Below, piece after piece: positions 1 through 5,797 of a DNA stretch of 9,761 nucleotides. This DNA comes from Chlamydiota bacterium. GTDB taxonomy: Bacteria > Auribacterota > UBA3054 > B51-G9. Position numbers and translations under genes: made by a program. A model generated the notes under the pieces. It was given only the letters and a program-made list of their open reading frames with translations, did no database searches and was not told where the DNA came from. The DNA lies in the NCBI GenBank assembly GCA_003648225.1, contig QMOL01000082.1:1-9761 (forward strand), in the 5' to 3' direction. Positions within the stretch are counted from its first letter, which is position 1. Each line of letters opens with the position of its first letter.

Positions 1-1
1 A

Positions 2-337
2 AATTATCCAACCCGGTCTAAAGCGATTGCCGATTTGATTAGAGAACATCTCGTTAAAAAAGAATGGTCAAAAGGGAAAGTGGTTGTTGGAACAATTACA
101 CTCGTTTATGACCACCATAAACGTGAGTTGTCGAGTAAAGTTATGGATATTCAACATGATTTTCATGGTATAATTGTGTCATCGCAGCATGTTCATCTTG
201 ACCATGATAATTGTTTAGAAGTAGTTATTGTAAAAGGCAAGACTGAGAAAATAGAGAAACTTGCCAACAGATTAAAAGCGACGAAAGGCATTAAGTACGC
301 CACATTAAATATGGCAAGCACAGGGAAAGAGATATAA
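2..337 (+). CDS. nikR: NikR nickel-responsive transcriptional regulator, 3' part only
   Basis: The gene enters from the left edge; 111 residues remain, so only the first few dozen residues of the usual 130-150 are missing. The visible start contains the end of the ribbon-helix-helix DNA-binding domain (PTRSKAIADLIREHL). The rest is the ACT-like metal-sensing domain. The Ni ligands known for this family can be recognised: a His in QHDFHG, the pair HVH, and the Cys in DHDNCLE. These correspond to the His/His/His/Cys square-planar site of E. coli NikR. The family represses nickel uptake genes when Ni is plentiful, and the nickel ECF transporter directly downstream on the same strand fits that role. 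The NikR operator is not visible and may lie upstream of the window. The TAA stop at 335-337 is followed within a few bases by a tandem repeat array. Confidence 0.93.
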   Translation, partial: NYPTRSKAIADLIREHLVKKEWSKGKVVVGTITLVYDHHKRELSSKVMDIQHDFHGIIVSSQHVHLDHDNCLEVVIVKGKTEKIEKLANRLKATKGIKYATLNMASTGKEI

Positions 338-342
338 ATTAA

Positions 343-473
343 TTAACCTAATTGATCTAATTGACCTAATTAACCTAATTGATCTAATTGACCTAATTAA
401 CCTAATTGACCTAATTGATCTAATTGACCTAATTAACCTAATTAACCTAATTGACCTAATTGACCTAATTGAC
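343..473. repeat. 9-bp tandem repeat array, unit TTRAYCTAA
   Basis: There are 14 complete consecutive 9-bp units (343-468) and a 5-base partial unit. Only three variants occur: TTAACCTAA (A), TTGATCTAA (D) and TTGACCTAA (G). Their order is A D G A D G A G D G A A G G. The first six units repeat as a 27-bp A-D-G block, after which the order drifts, which suggests growth by slippage or unequal recombination. The array starts 5 bases after the nikR stop. The same units recur at 2351-2384. Confidence 0.97.
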
Positions 474-526
474 AGTGCGATAATATGCACATTATTTTTG
501 ACACATATTTATTAATGTACTCGTAA
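469..526 (+). promoter_or_regulatory. possible sigma70-type promoter(s) upstream of nikM
   Basis: Two perfect TTGACA hexamers (469-474 and 498-503) lie just past the tandem array. Neither has a good -10 box. The first is followed after 18 bases by TATTTT (493-498), and the second after 17 bases by TCGTAA (521-526). GTGC/GCAC arms at 475-478 and 487-490 form a weak dyad. No GTATGA-N16-TCATAC type NikR operator is visible. The promoter call is tentative, since read-through from nikR is equally possible. Confidence 0.2.
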
Positions 527-535
527 CTCGTAACT
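519..535. repeat. 7-bp direct repeat ACTCGTA
   Basis: Two exact ACTCGTA copies (519-525, 526-532) are followed by ACT. The unit is similar in style to the GAACTAC repeats at 2464-2488. Confidence 0.7.
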
Positions 536-551
536 AATAAAATAATAATTA

Positions 552-583
552 AAAATCATAAAATCATAAAATCGTAAAATCAT
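552..583. repeat. 8-bp tandem repeat AAAATCRT, four copies
   Basis: Four contiguous units occur: AAAATCAT (552-559), AAAATCAT (560-567), AAAATCGT (568-575) and AAAATCAT (576-583). The array ends 9 bases before the nikM ATG, so it occupies the place where a Shine-Dalgarno would be expected. None is visible there. Confidence 0.9.
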
Positions 584-592
584 TAAATAACC

Positions 593-1219
593 ATGCATAT
601 ACCCGACGGATTTTTAGATACAAAAACATGGGTCGCTTTAACAGCGGTTTCAGGAACGGCGATTGCCGTATCATTAAAACAAACAGGGAAAACACTTGGA
701 GAAAAGCAGGTGCCTGTAATGGGAATCACAGCGGCATTTATTTTTGCCGCGCAGATGATTAATTTCCCCGTTGCCGGAGGAACATCCGGACATTTCATGG
801 GAGGAGTTCTTGCTGCTATTTTATTAGGACCATACACGGCATTGTTAGTTATGGCAACGGTTTTAATTATCCAATGCTTAATTTTTCAGGATGGTGGAGT
901 AACCGCTCTCGGAGCTAATATTTTTAATATGGGAATTATTGGCGCTTTCGGCGGCTATTTTATCTTTTCTGTGTTAAGAAAATTTCTGAAGAATGATAAA
1001 GGGTTTTTCGTGAGCGCGTTTGCCGCGGCTTGGTTGTCAATAGTAATCGCTGCTGCCGCATGTTCATTGGAATTAAGCATTTCAGGGACAGTTCCGTTGA
1101 AAACTTCTTTAATCGCGATGACAGGAGTTCACGCGTTGATCGGCATTGGCGAGGGGCTGATAACGGTTGCGGTACTGAGTTTTATAAAGAAAACGCGACC
1201 GGATTTGTTGGAAAGCTAA
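593..1219 (+). CDS. nikM: NikM/CbiM, substrate-specific subunit of Ni/Co ECF transporter
   Basis: This 208-residue integral membrane protein is the metal-binding S component of a group I ECF importer. The start is fixed by the conserved N-terminus MHIPDGFL, whose free amino group and His2 bind the metal in NikM structures. A further known ligand, His67, is present in GGTSGH (residues 62-67). Several hydrophobic segments follow, including the conserved QDGGVTALGANIFNMG stretch (about 98-113). The length is normal for the family without a fused NikN. Nickel rather than cobalt is inferred from the adjacent nikR and the PDGLE-type partner; sequence alone does not decide it. There is no Shine-Dalgarno; the 5' region is an AT-rich repeat. 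The stop TAA (1217-1219) coincides with the left edge of the inserted element. GGAAAG at 1210-1215, in the last codons, looks like the original ribosome binding site of nikN. Confidence 0.95.
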   Translation: MHIPDGFLDTKTWVALTAVSGTAIAVSLKQTGKTLGEKQVPVMGITAAFIFAAQMINFPVAGGTSGHFMGGVLAAILLGPYTALLVMATVLIIQCLIFQDGGVTALGANIFNMGIIGAFGGYFIFSVLRKFLKNDKGFFVSAFAAAWLSIVIAAAACSLELSISGTVPLKTSLIAMTGVHALIGIGEGLITVAVLSFIKKTRPDLLES

Positions 1220-1244
1220 CAAAATCATTTGGGACAAAATTATT
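1220..1244 (+). repeat. left terminal inverted repeat
   Basis: This is the left 25-bp end of the element. It begins CAAAATCATTT and ends ACAAAATTATT. Internally it is itself a near-duplicate: ACAAAATCATT (1219-1229) and ACAAAATTATT (1234-1244) differ at one of 11 bases. Confidence 0.85.
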
Positions 1245-1265
1245 AATATTAATCAAAATGATTTT
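1221..1265. repeat. nested palindromes at the left end of the element
   Basis: AAAATCATTT (1221-1230) pairs perfectly with AAATGATTTT (1256-1265). Between them lies the perfect 12-bp palindrome ATTAATATTAAT (1242-1253). The left end can therefore form an alternative hairpin that competes with pairing to the right TIR. The right end has no equivalent. Confidence 0.6.
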
Positions 1266-1286
1266 CATTCGATAGATAAAATTATA

Positions 1287-2015
1287 ATGAAATTTGTTTT
1301 TGATATTCATAATACAATGGGACGATTTTGGAATGAAAATATATATAAGGAGAAAGTACAAAAATTATGTAAAAAATATGGAATTAATGTTCTTTGTGAA
1401 GTCCCTATAAAAGTAACATTTAAAGACTTTTACAAATATTACTTTTTAGATTTACTTATAGAAAATAGTGCTATTTATGAATTGAAAACAGTTGATTCGT
1501 TAAGCAAAAAAGACGAACAGCAGTTAATAAATTATTTGTTATTAATTAATTTAAATCACGGAAAACTTGTTAATTTCAAAACATCTTCTGTTGAAAGTCG
1601 TTTTTGCTCGAACAGACTTTCCTTAAATATCAGAAAAAATTATTGTTTTGATGACAGATATTGGGATGACTCTCTACAAAGTAGCAAACCACTAAAGCAA
1701 ATTCTTAAGAATTTGTTGAATGATTGGGGAGCGTTTCTCGATTATAATTTATATAAAGAAGCAATAATACATTTTCTTGGCGGGAAAGATAAAGTTATAA
1801 AAAATATAAATGTTATAGATAGAGATAAAATAATTGGGCAACAAAAATTTATTTTAATAAATGAATGTACAGTATTAATTTTTTCGGGAATATCAAAATA
1901 TTATAAAAATTATGCTTGCCAAATTTCGGAAATGCTAAAATATACAAATTTGAAATACGCCCAGTGGATAAATTTTAATAACAATGAAATAAAATTAACA
2001 ACAATAAAAAAATAA
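1287..2015 (+). CDS. long-form GxxExxY-family protein (PD-(D/E)XK-like)
   Basis: This 242-residue protein is of uncertain function. Residues about 1-105 match the GxxExxY family (TIGR04256-like): FDIHNTMGRFWNENIY, a plus-strand-like EVPIKVTF, then FLDLLIENSAIYELK, the NYLLLINLNHGKLVNF segment and ESRF. Asp55, Glu65 and Lys67 form the D...ExK pattern of PD-(D/E)XK nucleases, so nucleic-acid cleavage is possible but unproven. The typical family member is about 125 residues; the extra C-terminal 130 residues (conserved-looking DWGAFLDYNLYKEAIIHFLGG and YAQWINFNNNEI) mark a longer subfamily. The first Gly of the namesake motif is Phe14 here. The gene is visibly more AT-rich than nikM and sits inside terminal inverted repeats between two transporter subunits, so it is probably an insertion rather than part of nickel transport. 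Its start has no clear Shine-Dalgarno. Confidence 0.8.
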   Translation: MKFVFDIHNTMGRFWNENIYKEKVQKLCKKYGINVLCEVPIKVTFKDFYKYYFLDLLIENSAIYELKTVDSLSKKDEQQLINYLLLINLNHGKLVNFKTSSVESRFCSNRLSLNIRKNYCFDDRYWDDSLQSSKPLKQILKNLLNDWGAFLDYNLYKEAIIHFLGGKDKVIKNINVIDRDKIIGQQKFILINECTVLIFSGISKYYKNYACQISEMLKYTNLKYAQWINFNNNEIKLTTIKK

Positions 2016-2035
2016 TTTTGTCTTAAATGATTTTG
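2011..2035 (-). repeat. right terminal inverted repeat
   Basis: This is the inverted copy of 1220-1244 with two adjacent mismatches. It contains the last base pairs and the TAA stop (2013-2015) of the GxxExxY gene and ends at GATTTTG, followed by TAA (2036-2038) and then GTT and the nikN ATG. Confidence 0.85.
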
Positions 2036-2041
2036 TAAGTT

Positions 2042-2359
2042 ATGAAAAAAATAATTATAGCGGGATTTTTAGCAGCAATTATAATTGCTGTTTTTATTTC
2101 TCCTTTCGCTTCAAAACATCCTGATGGATTGGAGAAAGTGGCTGAAGACAAAGGTTTTTTACAAAAAGGTGAAGGAAAAGAACTGTTCAACGCTCCGGTA
2201 CCGGATTATTCGATGCCGGGAATAAAACATGAAACAATAGCCGGTTCAATAGCCGGAGCAACAGGAGTGATTTTAGTTTTTGCGTTGGCTTATGGAATTG
2301 GATTTTGTGTAAAATCTAAAGGTCGGAAGGTCGAAAGATCAAAGAAAAAATTGACCTAA
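2042..2359 (+). CDS. nikN: NikN, PDGLE-domain subunit of Ni ECF transporter
   Basis: This 105-residue membrane protein has an N-terminal transmembrane helix (about 4-22), the family hallmark HPDGLE at residues 26-31, a periplasmic/extracytoplasmic loop, and a second helix (about 69-92). PDGLE proteins are the small partner of NikM, either fused to it or encoded next to it. The ATG at 2042 lies four bases beyond the right edge of the inserted element and has no Shine-Dalgarno. A suitable GGAAAG survives at the end of nikM (1210-1215), now over 800 bases away. The last dozen residues (GRKVERSKKKLT) are encoded by repeat DNA: three degenerate GGTCGAAA units and then a TTGACCTAA unit that supplies the stop. 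The natural C-terminus may have been replaced. Confidence 0.88.
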   Translation: MKKIIIAGFLAAIIIAVFISPFASKHPDGLEKVAEDKGFLQKGEGKELFNAPVPDYSMPGIKHETIAGSIAGATGVILVFALAYGIGFCVKSKGRKVERSKKKLT

Positions 2360-2384
2360 TTTCTAATTAACCTAATTAACCTAA
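2321..2384. repeat. short tandem repeats at and after the nikN 3' end
   Basis: Two repeat types abut. First come three degenerate 8-bp units, GGTCGGAA, GGTCGAAA and GATCAAAG (2321-2344), inside nikN. Then comes a four-unit block of the same 9-bp family as 343-473: TTGACCTAA (2351-2359), a 7-base defective TTTCTAA, and TTAACCTAA twice (2367-2384). Confidence 0.85.
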
Positions 2385-2498
2385 ACAAAAACCAAAGCAC
2401 CAATGAAATAACGTGCGTATTTCGCACGGTCAAGCACAAAGTACAAAGCACGAAGGTCATAAGGAACTACGAACTACGAACTACGAACGTTAAGAACA
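2385..2498. other. nikN-nikQ spacer with hairpin and 7-bp repeats
   Basis: No ORF is seen here. CGTGCG (2412-2417) pairs with CGCACG (2423-2428) around a five-base loop; no T-run follows, so it is not a classical terminator. Three exact GAACTAC copies (2464-2484) plus GAAC end 10 bases before the nikQ ATG. Between them, the degenerate AGCACAAAGTACAAAGCACG also repeats. No Shine-Dalgarno precedes nikQ. Confidence 0.65.
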
Positions 2499-3224
2499 AT
2501 GAAACACGATTTTTTAGATAAATACAGCAAATTGGGAAGTGTGATTCACAAGCTCGATCCGAGAGCGAAGATCATAACTTTTCTGTTGTTCATAATTTTT
2601 GTAATAACGACTGCGCCGCATGACTATTTAAGTTTTGCGGCGTATGCCGCTGTTATATCTATTGTAGTGTTTCTAAGTAAAGTTCCTTTAAGTTATGTGT
2701 TTAAGCGTGTGTTGGTTATCATTCCTTTTGTTCTGCTTGTGGCAATTTTCCTTCCTTTTGCGAATAAAGGCCCGGAAGGATGGACAATATTTTGGAATGT
2801 GATGATAAAATCTTTTCTTGCGGTTCTGGCTACAATCATGCTTTCCTCAACCACAAAATTTCACAAACTGCTTAAGGGATTTGAACTGTTAAAATTTCCT
2901 AAAATTATGATAATGATGCTCGCGTTTATGTATCGATATGTTTTTATTCTTGTTGATGAAGCGCATCGAATGGAACGCGCGCGCGATTCGCGATATTTTG
3001 GAGGCGAATATTTACGGCAGATAAAAATTGTCTGCAACATTATCGGACTGCTTTTTATAAGGGCGTATGAACGAGGGGAAAGGGTGTATCAAAGCATGTC
3101 CGCGCGAGGGTTTGACGGGAATATAATAACGATGAACGAGTTAAAATATGTGAAATCCGACATGATTTTTTATATAATTTTTACAGGAATGATTTTGACA
3201 ATAAAAATTTGGAGCTTATTTTGA
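2499..3224 (+). CDS. nikQ: NikQ/CbiQ, EcfT-type transmembrane subunit
   Basis: This 241-residue membrane protein couples the ATPase to the metal-binding subunits. It opens with the typical CbiQ sequence HKLDPRAKIITFLLF and has several hydrophobic helices (about 25-60, 65-90, 100-120, 130-152, 222-240). Both cytoplasmic coupling motifs of EcfT proteins are visible: ERARDSR at residues 159-165 and SARGFDG at 201-207. These Ala-Arg-X motifs dock in the ATPase grooves. The length fits the family. The TGA stop overlaps the TTG start of nikO by three bases, showing translational coupling within the importer operon. The start at 2499 is the first ATG consistent with the family N-terminus. Confidence 0.94.
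   Translation: MKHDFLDKYSKLGSVIHKLDPRAKIITFLLFIIFVITTAPHDYLSFAAYAAVISIVVFLSKVPLSYVFKRVLVIIPFVLLVAIFLPFANKGPEGWTIFWNVMIKSFLAVLATIMLSSTTKFHKLLKGFELLKFPKIMIMMLAFMYRYVFILVDEAHRMERARDSRYFGGEYLRQIKIVCNIIGLLFIRAYERGERVYQSMSARGFDGNIITMNELKYVKSDMIFYIIFTGMILTIKIWSLF
3211..3223 (+). promoter_or_regulatory. ribosome binding site and TTG start of nikO
   Basis: GGAG (3211-3214) lies six bases before TTG (3221-3223), which overlaps the nikQ TGA (3222-3224). This supports the TTG at 3221 over the earlier in-frame TTG at 3209, which has no upstream Shine-Dalgarno. Confidence 0.7.
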
Positions 3225-3949
3225 AAAAAGTAATTGAAATTAATGATTTGTGTTATTCATATCCCGATGAAAAAATAGCACTTGAAAATATTAATCTTGA
3301 TATTTTCGAAGGAGAGTCCGTTGGAATTGTAGGCGCAAACGGTGCGGGAAAAACAACGCTTATCCTGCATATCAATGGAATAATCAGAAGTAACAATGGG
3401 AATATTAAAGTTATTGATATGGAAATGACCGACAAAAATATCAGGAAAATCAGAAGCAAAGTGGGACTCGTTTTCCAAAATCCGGAAGATCAGTTATTTT
3501 CTCCCACAGTGTTTGAAGATGTTTCTTTCGGTCCGCTTAATATGAAGTTGTCGCCCGATGAGGTTATAAAACGAACAACCGACGCGCTTGAAATGGTGGA
3601 GATGAGCGGATTTGAAAACCGGTCATCTCATCATTTAAGTGAAGGTGAAAAGAAGCGTATATCGATTGCAACTGTTTTATCAATGAACCCTGAAATTCTT
3701 GTTTTAGACGAACCTACGAGTAATTTAGACCCTAAACACCGTCGGGAATTAATTCATTTATTAAAAAAATTTAATAAAACAATAATTATTGTCAGTCATG
3801 ATTTGGAAGCTATGCTTGAATTATGTGATAGAACAGTCCTTATGAATAAAGGCGAAATAGTTAAAGATGGAAAAACGCGGGAATTAATGAGTGACAGAAA
3901 ATTAATGGAAGACAATTATCTTGAATGTCCATTGTCATTAAAAAATTAA
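3221..3949 (+). CDS. nikO: NikO/CbiO, ATPase subunit of Ni/Co ECF transporter
   Basis: This 242-residue cytoplasmic ABC ATPase energises the NikMNQ complex. All core motifs are intact: Walker A GANGAGKTT (residues 38-46), Q-loop FQNPEDQLF (85-93), signature LSEGEKKR (139-146), Walker B ILVLDEP with Asp163/Glu164, a D-loop SNLDP, and the switch His193 in SHD. The FQNPEDQLF form of the Q-loop is characteristic of ECF-type ATPases. A single ATPase gene is expected for Cbi/Nik systems, where it works as a homodimer. The gene closes the importer operon; the spacer to the next gene carries a plausible new promoter. No clear terminator hairpin is visible after the stop. Confidence 0.95.
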   Translation: MKKVIEINDLCYSYPDEKIALENINLDIFEGESVGIVGANGAGKTTLILHINGIIRSNNGNIKVIDMEMTDKNIRKIRSKVGLVFQNPEDQLFSPTVFEDVSFGPLNMKLSPDEVIKRTTDALEMVEMSGFENRSSHHLSEGEKKRISIATVLSMNPEILVLDEPTSNLDPKHRRELIHLLKKFNKTIIIVSHDLEAMLELCDRTVLMNKGEIVKDGKTRELMSDRKLMEDNYLECPLSLKN

Positions 3950-3953
3950 TACC

Positions 3954-3983
3954 TTTGCATAATTTATGTATTTTTGTTATTAT
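3954..3983 (+). promoter_or_regulatory. candidate sigma70 promoter for the FG-GAP gene
   Basis: TTTGCA (3954-3959, 4 of 6 to TTGACA) lies 18 bases before TATTAT (3978-3983, 5 of 6 to TATAAT). It sits 38 bases before the next start codon, which is preceded by a good AAAAGGA (4007-4013). Confidence 0.4.
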
Positions 3984-4021
3984 GAGTAAGATTAATCAAC
4001 ATATTTAAAAGGACTAACAAA

Positions 4022-5647
4022 ATGAAAAATATTAAAAATCTTGTTATAACATTTTGCGTAATTATCGCAGCAAGCAGTTCGTACGCGAAATTATTTAATC
4101 CCGATTTTTCAAAAGTTGATAAAGTTGATAATTTATGGGATGGTATTAATACAAAAAATGGAGTTCAGGTTTTTAAACAACCACAACAAATTCTTGTTGA
4201 CGGCAGCTTGGAACGAACTATTAATTTCGGTGCATGTCCCAGAGTTGGTGATATTGATGGTGATGGCAAAGATGAACTTATTGTGTCGGATGCCAAAGGA
4301 TTTATATGGACATATAAACTTGGTTCCGCGAAAAACAACAGAAAAGTTTATCCCGGGAAATTCCACCATACTTATTTTGGTGATGAAACAACGGTTGCGC
4401 TTAACGATTGGAATGGTGATGGTAAGCTTGATTTAATATGCGGCAACAATTTAGGCACGATAATTATATGTCGCAACAAAGGGAACAATGTATTTATTGA
4501 TAAAGATAACGAACCGCGATTTAACAATCCTGACAGTAAATTTCTTACCACGCAATTTCCTTTTCCGTTTGTGATGGACGGGTCAAAGCCGCTTGATATT
4601 GGCAATTATTCCGCGCCTTATGTTATTGATTGGGATAGAGACGGAAAACAGGATTTGATTATCGGCGAAGGATCTTATTCGGCAAATTCTATTTATCTGT
4701 ACAAAAATGTCGGTTCATCTTCGGCTCCGGATTTCTCAAAAAAACACCGTTACTGGCTCGCTTACGGCTTTGGCAGAGAACAACTTGTTCCGGCTGTGGG
4801 TGATCTTGATGGAGATGGGGATTTAGATTTAATTGCCGGGGACCGGCTTGGTTATGTTTATCTTTACCTTAACGAGCCGCACAAAACTACTGATAAAAAA
4901 GAAAAATATCTTTTGCAGGATAAAGGAAAAATTCTGTTTGGTGATAAACAAAATCCTGTCGGTAGACTCGTACGACCGGAATTGACCGATTGGGATGGAG
5001 ATGGAGACCTTGATATTTTATTAGGCGCGTCTGATGGCCGAGTTTTTATAGCAAAAAATAACGGCACAAAAAAGCAAGCTGTTTTTGGGGAAGCAAAGCC
5101 TATCCTTTCTAAAGACGTTTTAAAAACTTATCTTAAACCTAAAGGATGGCAAATAAACTCTTCATGGGTAATACAAACTGCAACACATCCAAATAGCGGA
5201 GCATATATTTATCGTATGAGCGAGACAAATGAAACAGGCGAAATAACTACCTTCGCGCGATATGATTTTGCAGATGGTTATGTTGGCACGAGGCAATGGC
5301 TGCTTAGCGTGCGCGGTGGTGGAAATATTCCTTTTAACAGTGGTCAGTTATACAGTTTTACAATTAATTGTCGTGCAAAGAATTTAAAAAAATGCATTCT
5401 TGCTTTCGAACATTATGAAAACGCGTTAAAATCCGGTTCCAGTGATACAAAAATGGAATCGTGGCCCGTAGCAACGTTTCCATTTAAGGCAAGCGCTGTC
5501 TGGCAGGACGTTAAAACAAATATTCGCTTAGAGCCTCATTTCAGAGAAAATAGAGGAAAATTAAAAGTGATAAACAAATGGTTGCGGATTGAAATTACCG
5601 GAAAAAAAGGATTAAAATTCGACTTCAAAAATATTTATGTCCAATAG
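4022..5647 (+). CDS. secreted FG-GAP/VCBS-repeat protein
   Basis: This 541-residue exported protein begins with a signal peptide (MKNIKNLVITFCVIIAASSSYA, likely cut after Ala22). Five calcium-binding loops of FG-GAP/VCBS type follow: DIDGDGKDE (77-85), DWNGDGKLD (129-137), DWDRDGKQD (203-211), DLDGDGDLD (261-269) and DWDGDGDLD (323-331). Each is followed by a hydrophobic strand and an aromatic strand such as GYVYLYLN. This indicates a beta-propeller. The C-terminal 160 residues (about 380-541) look like a beta-sandwich, possibly carbohydrate-binding, but no family was recognised. Propellers of this type bind ligands or polysaccharides outside the cytoplasm; no catalytic motif is seen. AAAAGGA eight bases before the ATG supports the start. 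There is no C-terminal sorting tail. Confidence 0.85.
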   Translation: MKNIKNLVITFCVIIAASSSYAKLFNPDFSKVDKVDNLWDGINTKNGVQVFKQPQQILVDGSLERTINFGACPRVGDIDGDGKDELIVSDAKGFIWTYKLGSAKNNRKVYPGKFHHTYFGDETTVALNDWNGDGKLDLICGNNLGTIIICRNKGNNVFIDKDNEPRFNNPDSKFLTTQFPFPFVMDGSKPLDIGNYSAPYVIDWDRDGKQDLIIGEGSYSANSIYLYKNVGSSSAPDFSKKHRYWLAYGFGREQLVPAVGDLDGDGDLDLIAGDRLGYVYLYLNEPHKTTDKKEKYLLQDKGKILFGDKQNPVGRLVRPELTDWDGDGDLDILLGASDGRVFIAKNNGTKKQAVFGEAKPILSKDVLKTYLKPKGWQINSSWVIQTATHPNSGAYIYRMSETNETGEITTFARYDFADGYVGTRQWLLSVRGGGNIPFNSGQLYSFTINCRAKNLKKCILAFEHYENALKSGSSDTKMESWPVATFPFKASAVWQDVKTNIRLEPHFRENRGKLKVINKWLRIEITGKKGLKFDFKNIYVQ

Positions 5648-5680
5648 CTGTGCCGGTTTTGATCAATTTCAGGCACAGCT
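5646..5680. repeat. perfect 9-bp inverted repeat overlapping the stop codon
   Basis: AGCTGTGCC (5646-5654) pairs with GGCACAGCT (5672-5680) across a 17-base loop that contains the palindrome TTGATCAA (5659-5666). The stem begins inside the TAG stop of the FG-GAP gene. No T-run follows. Confidence 0.7.
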
Positions 5681-5684
5681 GAGG

Positions 5685-5713
5685 AAATTCGTTCCATTTC
5701 CAGGAACGAATTT
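5685..5713 (+). terminator. perfect 11-bp hairpin, possible terminator
   Basis: AAATTCGTTCC (5685-5695) and GGAACGAATTT (5703-5713) are exact complements around a seven-base loop ATTTCCA. The downstream ATTTTCT gives only a short U-tract. The hairpin lies 38 bases past the FG-GAP stop, so it could end that transcript, or process or protect its 3' end. Confidence 0.45.
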
Positions 5714-5797
5714 ATTTTCTGAAAGCGGGTATGCTGATAGTTTTACCATAGGATCATATTAGCAATTAAAATAAAATTATCATGATATTTTAACGCT

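Larger units (their letters stand above)
1217..2038. mobile_element. TIR-flanked element carrying a GxxExxY gene, inserted between nikM and nikN
   Basis: The sequence 1220-1244 is the inverted complement of 2011-2035 at 23 of 25 positions; the two mismatches are adjacent (GG versus AA). Immediately outside both ends stands TAA (1217-1219 and 2036-2038), consistent with a 3-bp target duplication. Between the ends lies a single ORF, 1287-2015, whose stop codon falls inside the right repeat. Deleting 1220-2038 joins the nikM stop TAA to GTT and the nikN ATG, with GGAAAG seven bases upstream of that ATG. That is a normal compact operon junction. No transposase is encoded, so movement would need the GxxExxY protein itself or an enzyme in trans. 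The inverted repeat is seen directly; mobility is inferred. Confidence 0.75.

Noticed and set aside
343..473. CRISPR-like array
   Set aside because: Units are 9 bp and directly contiguous with no spacers; no cas genes are present.
305..490. Minus-strand ORF with IRSIRLIRS repeats
   Set aside because: It is the translation of the 9-bp tandem array, where any 3-codon unit without a stop stays open. It has no coding signals.
338..592. NikR operator or cobalamin riboswitch upstream of nikM
   Set aside because: No GTATGA-N16-TCATAC-like dyad and no B12-box-like conserved segment was found; the spacer is short tandem repeats.
1030..1275. Plus-strand ORF overlapping the nikM end
   Set aside because: It is out of frame with nikM, which has clear family motifs to its stop; the ORF has none.
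3209..3220. Earlier TTG start for nikO
   Set aside because: It would add four residues with no upstream Shine-Dalgarno; the TTG at 3221 has GGAG at six bases and overlaps the nikQ stop.
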